DNA of 64,000 nt. Origin: Microbacterium oxydans. Lineage in GTDB: Bacteria > Actinomycetota > Actinomycetes > Actinomycetales > Microbacteriaceae. The position numbers were made by a program, and so were the translations under genes. A model generated the notes under the pieces. The model ran no database searches and was not told the origin of the DNA. It saw nothing but the letters and a program-made list of their open reading frames with translations. Shown in pieces: positions 16,606-25,454 of this stretch. The stretch's first letter is position 1, and each line of letters begins with the position of its first letter. The stretch covers positions 3,100,001 to 3,164,000 of the forward strand of contig NZ_CP092891.1 of assembly GCF_026559675.1 (NCBI RefSeq), given 5' to 3'.

Positions 16606-17543
16606 ACAGATACCGCCGTCATGCTAACACCGCCGCGGGCCTCACTCCCGGCCCGGGCCTCGCTCACGAGCACGGCCGCCACACCCGCGCCGCAGAGGGC
16701 GAAGCCGAAGAGCGTCACGATCGTGAGGGGCTCTCCGAGGAGGAGCGCTCCGGCGAGCGCCGTGGTCGGGGCGATCAGGAAGAGCAGGGCGTTCAGCGCG
16801 GTGATGCCCACGCGACGCAGCAGCCACCAGTAGAGGCCGTAGGCCGCGAGCGTCGGGAACGCGGCGGCGAAGCCGGTGGCGAGCCAGAACGAGACGGATG
16901 CCGGAGGCACGAGAGCCCCGAAGACCGCGGCGAGAGGCACGAGCGCCACGGCGGTCACGGTGACGTGGATGGTGAGGGTGACGAGCGTTCCGGTCCGCGG
17001 CTCGGAGCGCCGCTGGAGGAAGGTTCCGACGATGAGGCAGCCCATCGCCAGCGCGGGCCAGAGATACGCGGCGGGATGCGCCACGGAGTCGTCGAGCTGC
17101 GAGCACACGACCAGCAGAACCCCTCCCGCCCCGACGACGAGCCCCGCCCATTGAGCCCCGCGCACCTTCAACCCGAGCAACGGGCCGACGAGGACGGCGA
17201 CGATGAGGGGCTGCACGGCGTCGATCAGCGCCGTGGTCCCCGTGGCGACACCGGACGCGATCGCCGCGTAGACCGCGGTGCAGTACCCGAACTGGGCGAA
17301 GAGGCCGATGAGCGATTGTCGCCGCACGTCGGCTCGGGTCACCCCTCGCGCGGCGCCGCTGCTCACGACGATCACGATCAGGATCACGGCCAGCGGGACG
17401 AACCGCCACACGAGCAGCGTCAGCGGCGAGACGTCGACCACGGCGATCGCGGGCACGAGGAAGCCGGAGCTCCAGGTCACCACGAACGCCACAGCCGCCC
17501 CGACGGTCACACCCAGGCGAAGTACACCGATCTGTTTACTCAT
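16596..17543 (-). CDS. EamA/DMT-family transporter
   Basis: Membrane protein of 315 residues with about ten hydrophobic segments in two EamA repeats, as in drug/metabolite exporters (RhaT/YdcZ-like). VTWSSGFLVPAIAV lies in the first helix, TGTTALIDAVQPLIVAVL near the end of repeat one, and TALNALLFLIAPTTALAGALLLGEPL in repeat two. The ATG at 17543 places the first helix at the N-terminus; longer frames run through the divergent promoter. It is divergent from the TetR gene at 17578 with a 34-bp gap holding an inverted repeat, so that repressor probably controls it. Its 3' end overlaps the aspS T-box promoter. Confidence 0.9.
   Translation of the reverse strand: MSKQIGVLRLGVTVGAAVAFVVTWSSGFLVPAIAVVDVSPLTLLVWRFVPLAVILIVIVVSSGAARGVTRADVRRQSLIGLFAQFGYCTAVYAAIASGVATGTTALIDAVQPLIVAVLVGPLLGLKVRGAQWAGLVVGAGGVLLVVCSQLDDSVAHPAAYLWPALAMGCLIVGTFLQRRSEPRTGTLVTLTIHVTVTAVALVPLAAVFGALVPPASVSFWLATGFAAAFPTLAAYGLYWWLLRRVGITALNALLFLIAPTTALAGALLLGEPLTIVTLFGFALCGAGVAAVLVSEARAGSEARGGVSMTAVSVRE
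16621..16626 (-). promoter_or_regulatory. Candidate -10 box (TAGCAT) of the aspS T-box transcript
   Basis: TAGCAT on the minus strand, inside the 3' end of the EamA gene. A start about 7 nt downstream (near 16614) would put the first leader hairpin (16605-16588) at the very 5' end of the RNA, as in short-stem actinobacterial T-boxes. It is identical to the trpS leader hexamer. No convincing -35 element. Confidence 0.45.
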
Positions 17544-17549
17544 TTGTTC

Positions 17550-17571
17550 GACTATACAGGTTGGTATACTC
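17550..17571. promoter_or_regulatory. Inverted-repeat operator between EamA and TetR genes
   Basis: GACTATAC (17550-17557) and GTATACTC (17564-17571) form an inverted repeat with one mismatch and a 6-bp spacer, centred in the 34-bp divergent gap. TATAC/GTATA could also supply -10 elements for both directions. This is typical of a TetR self-repression site. Confidence 0.6.
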
Positions 17572-17577
17572 GATGCC

Positions 17578-18192
17578 ATGGCCGTTCCCGTCCCCGAGCT
17601 CGCCCCCCTCACGCCGGGCGCCACCCGCGTCCTCGACGCCGCGTCGCTGCTCTTCTACGAGCGCGGCATCCATGCGGTGGGCGTCGACACGATCGCGGAG
17701 GCCGCGGGCGTCACGAAGAAGACCCTCTACGACCGCTTCGGCTCGAAGGAGGCGCTCGTCGTCTCGTATCTGCAGCATCGGGACGCCCGGTGGCGCGCCC
17801 ACGTGGCCGAGCACCTCTCCCGCGTGCCCGACCCCGGCGTCGACCGCATCCTCACCGTGTTCACCGCGGCCATCGCGTGGTCGGACGAGAACAGCCCGAA
17901 GGGGTGCAGCGCGATCAATGCCCGCGCGGAGATCGGTGACGGACACGACGGTCATCCCGTGTTCCCCGAGGTCTCGCGCCAGAAGAGCTGGCTGCTCGAG
18001 CTCTTCACCGACCTGTGCGCCGAGGCGGGCGCCGCGGATGCCGACCTCATGGCGCGGGCGATGATGCTGCTCTACGAAGGAGCGATCGTCACGGTCGGCA
18101 TGGAGACGTTCTCCCAGCCGTTCGAGGTCGCTCGGGGTCTCGCGCGCACGATGCTGGAGCAGGACCCAGGGCTGCGCACGGCGTCCCGCTGA
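17578..18192 (+). CDS. TetR/AcrR-family repressor
   Basis: Regulator of 204 residues. The N-terminal helix-turn-helix spans about residues 15-60 (GVDTIAEAAGVTKKTLYDRFGSKEALV), and the C-terminal ligand domain contains the PKGCSAINARAEI segment common in TetR proteins of the YcdC/AcrR type. Divergent from the EamA transporter with a shared operator, the usual arrangement for an efflux pump and its substrate-sensing repressor. The ligand is unknown. Confidence 0.9.
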   Translation: MAVPVPELAPLTPGATRVLDAASLLFYERGIHAVGVDTIAEAAGVTKKTLYDRFGSKEALVVSYLQHRDARWRAHVAEHLSRVPDPGVDRILTVFTAAIAWSDENSPKGCSAINARAEIGDGHDGHPVFPEVSRQKSWLLELFTDLCAEAGAADADLMARAMMLLYEGAIVTVGMETFSQPFEVARGLARTMLEQDPGLRTASR

Positions 18193-18257
18193 TCGTCACG
18201 GGCATCCGTCCATGGCGGCGCGCGATCCTTCTGCGGGCGGCGACCGAGGGGTAGCTT

Positions 18258-19154
18258 GTGAGCGTGTCGACAGATTCGAGGAGCGGACGGGCGCCCATCG
18301 CCCCGGCATCCCTGGACGCGGCCATCGGCGACATCGACTGGACGGTGGCGCCGACCGGATCGACGAGCTCGCGGTTCTCCGCGCCGAGTGGGGAGCTCGC
18401 CGTCGTGTCGCTCGGCGACCCCGCGCATCCCCGGGTGGTGCTGGTGCCGGGCGCGACCGGGTCGAAGGAGGACTTCGCCCTGATGCTGCCTCTCCTCGCG
18501 GAGGAGGGCTACTTCGTGCAGTCGTTCGACCTCGCCGGGCAGTACCAGTCGCATGCGGCCGGCGCGGACCGGCCGTACACCCACGAGCTGTTCATCGCCG
18601 ACCTGATCGCCTTCCTCGAAGCCGGAGCACCCGCGCATCTGCTGGGCTATTCGTTCGCCGGGACGATCGCGCAGATCGTGGCCGTGCGTCGCCCGGACCT
18701 CGTGCTCTCCCTCGCGCTCCTGACCACTCCGCCGGGCAGCGGCAATGTCTTCGCGAGCATGAAGTGGCTGGGCCCGGTGGCACCGATCGCCAGCCCGCAC
18801 CGCGGCGCCGGGCTCATGATCTGGGGCATCGTGACGAACAAGAACCGGGTCCCGCCGCGGCGGCTCGAGTTCGTCCGCTCGCGGTTCGCGTTCACGAGCC
18901 GCCGCAGCGTCGACGAGATCATCGGCCTGATGATGGCGTCGCCCGACCTGCGCCGCGACGTGCGGGAGCTGGCCCTGCCGAAGCTGGTCGCCGCCGGCTC
19001 GCACGACCTCTGGCCGCTCTCGGCCCACGAGCGATACGCCCGCGACATCGATGCCGAGTTCCGCGCCTACGCGACGGGCCACAGTCCGAGCGAGACCACC
19101 CCGCATCAGCTGACGGCCGATCTGCTCGAGCTCTACGCGCGAGCCCGCACCTGA
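18258..19154 (+). CDS. Alpha/beta-hydrolase
   Basis: Hydrolase of 298 residues, GTG start. The nucleophile elbow is LLGYSFAGT (Ser), the oxyanion strand VVLVPGATGSKEDF, and late AAGSHDLWPLS with ATGHSPSETTPHQ supplies the likely Asp and His. Such proteins range from esterases to haloperoxidase-like enzymes; the substrate is not visible. No signal peptide. It runs convergent to the glycosyltransferase gene with a one-base gap. Confidence 0.82.
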   Translation: MSVSTDSRSGRAPIAPASLDAAIGDIDWTVAPTGSTSSRFSAPSGELAVVSLGDPAHPRVVLVPGATGSKEDFALMLPLLAEEGYFVQSFDLAGQYQSHAAGADRPYTHELFIADLIAFLEAGAPAHLLGYSFAGTIAQIVAVRRPDLVLSLALLTTPPGSGNVFASMKWLGPVAPIASPHRGAGLMIWGIVTNKNRVPPRRLEFVRSRFAFTSRRSVDEIIGLMMASPDLRRDVRELALPKLVAAGSHDLWPLSAHERYARDIDAEFRAYATGHSPSETTPHQLTADLLELYARART

Positions 19155-19155
19155 G

Positions 19156-19917
19156 TCACCCTTCGACCGTGGACGCGGTCGCCTCCCGCCGGGCCTGCCG
19201 GCGGCGGTGCGGCGCCTGCTGCGGCAGATGCAGCCGCACGGTGGGCAGCACGTAGCTCAGTCGCCGGCGCAGGGACGCCCAGTCCTGGAACGGGCGCGCC
19301 GACACCTCGACGACGAGGCTCCGGTCGCGCAGCACCGTCATCCCCGGGCGCACATGGAACGACAGGTCGAAGTCGTCATGGATGTTCTGCTCCTCACGAT
19401 GCACCTCGCCACTCAGACTCCGCCACGTGGCGGCGCGCATCGCCATGTTCGACCCGAACAGCGGCGCATGACCGAGCAACGGCGTCATCACCGCATACAT
19501 GCCGCCGATGTACAGGTGCTCCCCCATCCAATGCACCAGCGGCGTCGATCCGTAGAACCGCGGATCGCCGGTCAGGAAGTCGAGGTCGTCGCGGTCGCGG
19601 AACGTGCGCTCGATCCGTTCGATCCAGTCCCGTCCCGGCAGGGAATCGGCGTCCAGCCGCGCGATGATGTCGCTCGTCGCCGCGTCATAGCCGGCCGAGG
19701 AGGCGCGCGGGATCCCCTGGATGGGCTCGGACACGACGCGCGCGCCGAATCTCTCGGCGACGGAGACCGTGGCATCGCTGCTGCCGTTGTCGACCACGAC
19801 GACCTCGTCGGGTCTGCGCGTCTGGCCCTCGAGTGCGCGCAGACAGCGTTCGAGGAGGACGGCGTCGTTCCGCACCGGGATCACCACGGACACGGAACGC
19901 GGGAAGACGGTCGTCAT
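19156..19917 (-). CDS. Family 2 glycosyltransferase
   Basis: Inverting GT-A glycosyltransferase of 253 residues: VSVVIPVRNDAVLLERCL at the N-terminus, VVVDNGSSD, and the metal-binding DxD as RLDADSLPG. A hydrophobic stretch (HLYIGGMYAVMTPLLGHAPL) near residue 135 suggests loose membrane contact. The C-terminus is strongly basic (HRRRQARRE). The ATG at 19917 follows AGGAG; a longer in-frame start exists but lacks one. It probably adds a sugar to a lipid or cell-envelope glycan. Confidence 0.88.
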   Translation of the reverse strand: MTTVFPRSVSVVIPVRNDAVLLERCLRALEGQTRRPDEVVVVDNGSSDATVSVAERFGARVVSEPIQGIPRASSAGYDAATSDIIARLDADSLPGRDWIERIERTFRDRDDLDFLTGDPRFYGSTPLVHWMGEHLYIGGMYAVMTPLLGHAPLFGSNMAMRAATWRSLSGEVHREEQNIHDDFDLSFHVRPGMTVLRDRSLVVEVSARPFQDWASLRRRLSYVLPTVRLHLPQQAPHRRRQARREATASTVEG

Positions 19918-20002
19918 CGCTCTCCTGTTCTGCACATCACGCTCTCAGGGACAGTCTCCACCGCTCGGCCCCCGCCGGCGCCGATTGAGAGAGGATGGAC
20001 GG

Positions 20003-20722
20003 ATGATCCGCTCCCTCCGTCCCGCACTCGACGGGCGAGGCGCGCGGACACTGCTCGCCGCCGCCGCCGCGGTCATCGGCCTCCTCGCGGGTGTCGGCTC
20101 GATCCTCTTCCTGCGCATCATGTATCCGCCGCCGCCCCGTCCGCGATCCGACCGGATCAGGGTCGCCGCGATCGGCGACAGCAACACCTACGGCGCGGGC
20201 GTGCTCCTCCTCGGCCGCCATCGACGCTCCTACCCCGCGCAGCTCGGGAGGATCCTCGGGGAGCGCCACCAGGTCCTCAACTACGGCGTGAACCGCTGCA
20301 CCCTGCAGCAGGAGGGCGACTGGCCCTGGGACGCGACGCCGTTCGCCGACGCCTCCCTCCGCGCCCGCCCCGACATCGTGCTCATCATGCTCGGCTCGAA
20401 CGACGCGCGCGGAGACAACTGGAACGCGGAACGGTACGAGACCGAGCTTATCGACTTCGTCGAGAGGTACCGCTCGCACGGTGCCGACGTCCACCTGCTC
20501 ACCCCACCGGTGGCGTTCGCGAACCGCGGCGGCGTCTCGGCGCGGATCATCGAGGAGGAGGTCGCGCCCATCGTGCGACGTGTCGCCGAGTCCCTCGGCG
20601 TCGATCTGATCGACGTGTTCGACGTCACCGCGCGCTCCGTGAGGAGCCACCCGGACGGCATCCACCTCGACGCCCGCTCCAGCCGTCTGGTCGCGGAGAC
20701 GGTGGCGGCCGCGCTGCGCTGA
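20003..20722 (+). CDS. Membrane-anchored SGNH/GDSL hydrolase
   Basis: Protein of 239 residues with an N-terminal signal anchor (about residues 14-40, TLLAAAAAVIGLLAGVG) and an extracytoplasmic SGNH domain. Block I is AIGDSNTYGAG (catalytic Ser), block III GSNDARGD (Asn) and block V DGIHLDARS (Asp, His). Likely an esterase or deacylase acting on a cell-envelope or extracellular ester. It is divergent from the glycosyltransferase gene. Confidence 0.85.
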   Translation: MIRSLRPALDGRGARTLLAAAAAVIGLLAGVGSILFLRIMYPPPPRPRSDRIRVAAIGDSNTYGAGVLLLGRHRRSYPAQLGRILGERHQVLNYGVNRCTLQQEGDWPWDATPFADASLRARPDIVLIMLGSNDARGDNWNAERYETELIDFVERYRSHGADVHLLTPPVAFANRGGVSARIIEEEVAPIVRRVAESLGVDLIDVFDVTARSVRSHPDGIHLDARSSRLVAETVAAALR

Positions 20723-20754
20723 CGCGGGGCCGTCGCGATCCGCCCGCCGTCGAC

Positions 20755-21591
20755 CTATTCGCTGTCGAGGAAGACGCCGACGCGCTCGCCGTCGAACACG
20801 AACTGCAGGGCCCGTCCGCCGGGGAAGCGCTCGCTCAGCTCCTTCGGGACGTCGCTGTCGATCGGGACCTCGACGGTCGCGGGGAAGACGCCGACGCCGC
20901 AGGCCGCGTAGACGGGTCCGTTGGAACTCCACCCCGAAGACGAGTCGTACTCGCCCTTGTCCGGCACCTGGTCGGCGCGGACGACGGTGAGACAGTCGGT
21001 TCCGGTGGAGCCGTTGATGTACCCGCCGGCCGTCTGCACGAGGGCCAGCCCGAAGAAGTCGAAGACCGCCGAGCTCGGGCCTGCCCCCATCCACCCGCTC
21101 GGGATCTCCAGGGTCGAGGACGCCTCCAGCGTGTCGATCTGCGGAGCACCGGAGGAGGCCGGCACGGGCGAGATCGCCACCAGCGCGTACGTGACCGCCG
21201 AGGCCGCGGCGGCAGCCGCCACGATCGCGGCCACCCACAGGATCCTGCCCATCCGCGCGGACGTCCGGGACGACGACGCTCGTGTCGCGGGTTCTCCCTC
21301 CGATGAGGTCTGCTCCGGCATCGGCAGATCGAGCGCGGCGAACGGGTGCTCCCGCGCGTCGGAGTCGGCGCCGGGGGCGGGCGCACCGGGGTCCGGCTGC
21401 GCCGCCTCGTGCATCACAGGTGCGGCCGTCGCGTCCGGCAGCGGTGCGTCGACATCAGACGGCCGCCCCTGACGCTGCTCCTCCAGGTGCCGGAGACGCT
21501 CGAGCGCCGCCGGATCGCTCTCGATGTCCGCCTTCGGTCCATACGCGCGAGCCCGCAGCGCGCGGAGTTCCTCGTCGGCAGCAGTACTCAT
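20755..21591 (-). CDS. Membrane protein of unknown function
   Basis: Unrecognised 278-residue protein. A charged N-terminal region (RALRARAYGPKADIE) is followed by a Pro/Ala/Asp-rich linker, one membrane helix (about residues 117-140, GRILWVAAIVAAAAAASAV) and an outside domain with two Cys (GTDCLTVV and YAACGVGVF) that could form a disulfide. The start at 21591 is chosen over an in-frame ATG nine bases upstream on weak grounds. It runs convergent with the SGNH hydrolase. Confidence 0.7.
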   Translation of the reverse strand: MSTAADEELRALRARAYGPKADIESDPAALERLRHLEEQRQGRPSDVDAPLPDATAAPVMHEAAQPDPGAPAPGADSDAREHPFAALDLPMPEQTSSEGEPATRASSSRTSARMGRILWVAAIVAAAAAASAVTYALVAISPVPASSGAPQIDTLEASSTLEIPSGWMGAGPSSAVFDFFGLALVQTAGGYINGSTGTDCLTVVRADQVPDKGEYDSSSGWSSNGPVYAACGVGVFPATVEVPIDSDVPKELSERFPGGRALQFVFDGERVGVFLDSE

Positions 21592-21619
21592 CCCCGGCAT
21601 CGTCTCACGAGCCGGACGG

Positions 21620-21988
21620 TCAGCCGCAGAACGCCGAGACCGAGTCCTTGAGCTGGTCGATCGCCTCGATGGTCTCCGGAGCCTGCAGGTCGGTCATCCC
21701 GCCGATCTTCTCTGCACCGGAACGGATGAGGTCGCCGAGCTGTCCGTCGACGTTCGTCGCGAGCCCGTCGAGAGAGGCGACGAGGTCGTCGCGCGCCGCA
21801 TCCGCCTGCTCGGCCGACACCTGCCCCTGGTCGAGCAGGGACTGATACTGCGTGTAGGCGTCGTCGATCGTCGAGCAGGTCGCCTGCACGTCGACGCCGA
21901 GCGCGTCACCGGCCATCTGCGTCACCTGCGAGCATCCCGCGAGCAGACCGATGGCGAGGACGACGGGCAGGACGACGATTCGACGCAT
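21620..21988 (-). CDS. Small lipoprotein of unknown function
   Basis: Lipoprotein of 122 residues: MRRIVVLPVVLAIGLLAGC gives a clean signal peptide and lipobox (LAGC). The mature part is helical and acidic with two Cys (ATCSTIDDAY and the C-terminal SAFCG) that may pair. No family recognised. It is divergent from the response regulator. Confidence 0.75.
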   Translation of the reverse strand: MRRIVVLPVVLAIGLLAGCSQVTQMAGDALGVDVQATCSTIDDAYTQYQSLLDQGQVSAEQADAARDDLVASLDGLATNVDGQLGDLIRSGAEKIGGMTDLQAPETIEAIDQLKDSVSAFCG

Positions 21989-22086
21989 GCCCCGAGGGTA
22001 GCCGCTCGGCCTGAGGGCATCATGCACCTCAGCCCTGATCCCCGGTCACCGACCCGGCTGACAGGGCCTGCACGGGCGCGGCCGTC

Positions 22087-22092
22087 TATCAT
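22087..22092 (+). promoter_or_regulatory. Candidate -10 box (TATCAT) of the two-component operon
   Basis: TATCAT lies 35 bp before the response-regulator ATG. A TTGACA-like CTGACA at 22058-22063 is too far away (23-bp spacer) to be a convincing partner. Confidence 0.35.
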
Positions 22093-22127
22093 CGCAAGCG
22101 CGCGGATGCCGGGGAGGTGGGCGCCTG

Positions 22128-22793
22128 ATGAAGGTCATGCTCGTGGATGACGATGCGGACATCTGTCTCGGTTTCACGACCGCGCTGCGGCGTCGCGGCC
22201 ACGCGGTGGAGACGGCGGAGGACGTCGCCTCCGCCCGTCTGCTCGCCGAACGGTCGACGCCCGACGTCGCCATCATCGACGTCATGCTCCCCGACGGGGA
22301 CGGGTTCGCGCTGTGCCGCGAGATCCGTGCCCGGTGGGGGTTCCCGACCGTCATGCTCACCGCCCGGGACGAGGACGCGGACATCGTGGTCGGACTGGAT
22401 GCCGGCGCCGACGACTACATCTCCAAGCCGGTCAGCGTCGCGGTGCTGGAAGCCCGGCTGCGCAGCGTGCTCCGCCGCAGCGCCCGCCCGGCCGACGAGG
22501 CCCTGCGCGTCGGCGAGCTCGAGCTCCTCGAGGCCTCGGTCGAGGCGAAGGCCGCGGGCCGGGTGCTGCCGCTCAGCGCCACGGAGTTCCGCCTGCTGCA
22601 CGAGCTCGCCCTCAACGACGGGCACGCCCTGAGCCGTTCGCGACTCATCGACGCGGTGTGGGCGCAGTCGCCGCCGGACACCCCGCGGGTCGTCGACACC
22701 GCCGTCCAGCGACTGCGCGCGAAGCTGACGGCGGCGAAGATCTCCTCGCCGCAGCTGGAGACGGTCCGCGGGATCGGGTACCGGCTTCGATGA
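22128..22793 (+). CDS. OmpR/PhoB-family response regulator
   Basis: DNA-binding response regulator of 221 residues. The receiver has the acidic pocket VDDDAD, phospho-acceptor Asp51 (IIDVMLPDGDG), MLTAR and the conserved Lys in ISKP. The C-terminal winged helix runs from about residue 125 (LSATEFRLLHELALN, VVDTAVQRLRAKL, VRGIGYRL). GGGGAGG precedes the start. It overlaps the kinase gene by 4 bp (ATGA) and forms its output partner. Confidence 0.95.
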   Translation: MKVMLVDDDADICLGFTTALRRRGHAVETAEDVASARLLAERSTPDVAIIDVMLPDGDGFALCREIRARWGFPTVMLTARDEDADIVVGLDAGADDYISKPVSVAVLEARLRSVLRRSARPADEALRVGELELLEASVEAKAAGRVLPLSATEFRLLHELALNDGHALSRSRLIDAVWAQSPPDTPRVVDTAVQRLRAKLTAAKISSPQLETVRGIGYRLR

Positions 22794-24190
22794 CCGCCCG
22801 TCACCGCCTCACCCGTCGCCGCCTCACCCTCCGTGCGGCGATCGCCCTCGCCCTCGTCGGCAGCACGATCGCGGTGTCCGTCATCGTCACCGGGGTGGTC
22901 GTGTTCACGGCCAGCAGGATCGTGTTCGAGTCACGCCAGCAGGGGCTCCTCGACGAGTTCTCCACGACCGCGGATGCGCTGTTCACCTCCATCTCCACCG
23001 CGTCCCCCGAGGAGACGTGGAAGTACTACGCGGAGATCCTTCCCGGCGAGACGGTCATCATCGATCTCGACAGCGGCCGCAGCGCCGGCGAGCTCCGCCC
23101 CGATCAGGTCCCCGACGACCTCGACCTCGACGGCTCTCGATCCCCCGGAGAGCTGACCTCGCTGCGCACCACGCTCGACGGACGTGAGGTGTTCTTCGTC
23201 TCCGTCGTGCGAGACGATCTCGCGCAGGATCCGGGCGCCCGGCTCGCCGTCGTCACCGCCTACTCGATGGAGCCGCAGCAGATCCAGGTGCGCGAGCTCG
23301 TCGTCTCCGGCATCCTCCTCAGCGCCGGTGTCGTCGTCGTGGTGGTCCTGCTGGAGCGTCTGCTCGGCGGTGCCCTCACGCGTCCGCTCCGCCGACTCGT
23401 CGACACCGCGCACGCGGTCGGCTCCGGCGAGGGCCCACCCGCGTGGACGCCGTCCTTCGACGATGTTGACCGCGTGGCCGAGGCGCTGCATCTCTCCTCG
23501 GACCGACTCAACGCGACCATCGCGCAGCTCCAGCGTCGCGAGGCGGAGTCGCGGCAGCTCGTCAGCGACGTCGCGCACGAGCTGCGCACACCCCTCACCT
23601 CGATGCTGGCGGTCGACGAGCTCCTCGATGAGGACGAGCAGACGACTCCGGAGGAGCGGGCGGTCGCCGCGGCCGTCGTGCGCACCGGGACCCGCCGCCT
23701 GCACACCCTGACCGAGCACCTGCTCGAACTCTCCCGGCTGGACGCGGGGGTCGCGCGCGTGAACCGCACGACCGTCGTGCTCGCGGAGCTGCTGACCGAC
23801 GTCGTGGATGCGACCGGCGTCGACGTGGCCGAGCGGGAAGTCGCACCCCGGCTGCGGATCCGCACCGATCCGAGCCGGCTGCACACCGTGGTCGCGAACC
23901 TCCTGACGAACGCCGCCAGGCACGGCAGCCCGCCGGTGACCCTCCGCGTGCACGAGGAGGGCGAGGCCGTGCACATCGACGTCTCCGACAGCGGCGGCGG
24001 CGTCGCGGCGGCCGACGCCGAGCGGGTGTTCGACCGCTTCGTCACCTCGGACCGCTCCCGCTCCGACGGCGTCAGCACCGGTCTCGGACTCGCGATCGCC
24101 CGCGACAACGCCCGACTGCTCGGCGGTGATCTGGTGCTGCTGCCCGGCACGTCCGGAGCGACGTTCCGGGTGACGCTCCCCCGCGTGTGA
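22790..24190 (+). CDS. Sensor histidine kinase
   Basis: Membrane kinase of 466 residues. Two helices (about residues 15-42 and 168-190) flank an extracytoplasmic domain of about 125 residues; then come HAMP, the H-box VSDVAHELRTPL (His263), the N-box NLLTNAARHG, G1 VSDSGGGV and G2 GLGLAIARDN. It phosphorylates the regulator encoded upstream. The gene ends 58 bp before an LCP cell-wall ligase gene in the same direction, so an envelope-stress role is possible. Confidence 0.94.
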   Translation: MTARHRLTRRRLTLRAAIALALVGSTIAVSVIVTGVVVFTASRIVFESRQQGLLDEFSTTADALFTSISTASPEETWKYYAEILPGETVIIDLDSGRSAGELRPDQVPDDLDLDGSRSPGELTSLRTTLDGREVFFVSVVRDDLAQDPGARLAVVTAYSMEPQQIQVRELVVSGILLSAGVVVVVVLLERLLGGALTRPLRRLVDTAHAVGSGEGPPAWTPSFDDVDRVAEALHLSSDRLNATIAQLQRREAESRQLVSDVAHELRTPLTSMLAVDELLDEDEQTTPEERAVAAAVVRTGTRRLHTLTEHLLELSRLDAGVARVNRTTVVLAELLTDVVDATGVDVAEREVAPRLRIRTDPSRLHTVVANLLTNAARHGSPPVTLRVHEEGEAVHIDVSDSGGGVAAADAERVFDRFVTSDRSRSDGVSTGLGLAIARDNARLLGGDLVLLPGTSGATFRVTLPRV

Positions 24191-24248
24191 CACTCGTGTG
24201 ACATTCCTCGCCGACACTGGCTGCTCGCCGATGTCGAGAGGTCCTCCC

Positions 24249-25451
24249 ATGAGCCTGCCCCCACCCGCTCCCTCGTCCCGTCGGCGACGTCGGCGTCGCC
24301 TGCGGAGGTTCCTCACGCTGACCGTCATCGGGATCCTGGTCATCGCCGGCGGCACGGTCGCGATCGCGGCGATCCGGCTCTCCCAGAACGTGACCACGGT
24401 CGAGCTGCAGCCGGTACGCGACAGCGAGGAGCCTCCCGCCGTGGCCGACTTCGACGGGGAGTTCGACGTGCTGCTCGTCGGATCGGACGGCCGCGCCGGG
24501 CAGGGCGTCCAGTACGGGGAGGGCGGCGACGTCGAAGGCAGCCGGAACGACGTCACCCTCCTGCTGCACGTGAACGAGGCGCACGACGCCGCCACCGTCA
24601 TCTCCTTCCCGCGCGATCTGCTCGTCGACATCCCCGCGTGCACCGACCCCGAGACGGGGAGCACCTGGAACGCCGGCTGGCGGGTGCAGTTCAACGAATC
24701 GCTCGCCCGCGGCGGACTCGGATGCGTCGCCTCCACCGTCACCGCGCTGACCGGCATCGACCTCGCCTATGCAGCGGAGATCAGCTTCACCGGCGTCATC
24801 GAAGCCTCGAACGCCGTCGGCGGCGTCCCCATCTGCTTCGCCGGCCCCATCCACGATCGGCACTCCGGGCTGGAGATCCCTGCCGCGGGGACGTACGACC
24901 TGAGCGGCGAGCAGGCCCTGGCGCTCCTGCGCTCCCGCTACGGCGTCGGCGACGGCAGCGACCTCGCCCGCATCTCCACCCAGCAGGTGTTCCTGTCCTC
25001 GCTCGTGCGCACGCTGCGCGACCAGTCGACCCTGACCGATCCGGCGAAGCTCTACGGCATCGCCGATGCGGCGACGCGGAACATGACCCTGTCGACGCAG
25101 CTGGCCGACCTGGGCACGCTGACGTCGATGGCGAAGGTGTTCAGCGACCTCCCCCTCGAGAACATCGCCTTCGTGTCGTACCCGCACCTGCCCGCGGGCG
25201 ACCGCGTGGTCCCCGACGAGGCCGCCGCGGCCGCGCTGCTGGAGCGGGTGCGCGCCGGTGACACCGTGTCGATCAGTGCCGACCGCACCGGCCGCGGCAG
25301 CGAGCTGTCCGAAGACGCCGAGCCGCCGACCTCGGAGCCCGACGACGGTGCGACCGAGGAGGGACCGCCGGCCGACGCCGACCCGCTCCCCGAGAACCTC
25401 GACGGCCAGAGCGCGGCGCAGGACACCTGCGTGCGCCCCTACGGCGGCTAG
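24249..25451 (+). CDS. LytR-CpsA-Psr (LCP) family cell-wall glycopolymer ligase
   Basis: Protein of 400 residues with a very basic N-terminus (RRRRRRRLRR), one membrane helix and an outside LCP domain. Typical segments are DVLLVGSDGR, NDVTLLLHVN, ISFPRDLLVDIP (the conserved Arg-Asp) and LSGEQALALLRSRYG. LCP enzymes attach teichoic-acid-like or other anionic glycans to peptidoglycan. The C-terminal 50 residues are acidic and disordered. The ATG at 24249 follows GAGAGG; an in-frame upstream ATG at 24198 would bury the basic start. Its end lies 3 bp from the convergent MFS gene. Confidence 0.92.
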   Translation: MSLPPPAPSSRRRRRRRLRRFLTLTVIGILVIAGGTVAIAAIRLSQNVTTVELQPVRDSEEPPAVADFDGEFDVLLVGSDGRAGQGVQYGEGGDVEGSRNDVTLLLHVNEAHDAATVISFPRDLLVDIPACTDPETGSTWNAGWRVQFNESLARGGLGCVASTVTALTGIDLAYAAEISFTGVIEASNAVGGVPICFAGPIHDRHSGLEIPAAGTYDLSGEQALALLRSRYGVGDGSDLARISTQQVFLSSLVRTLRDQSTLTDPAKLYGIADAATRNMTLSTQLADLGTLTSMAKVFSDLPLENIAFVSYPHLPAGDRVVPDEAAAAALLERVRAGDTVSISADRTGRGSELSEDAEPPTSEPDDGATEEGPPADADPLPENLDGQSAAQDTCVRPYGG

Positions 25452-25454
25452 CGG

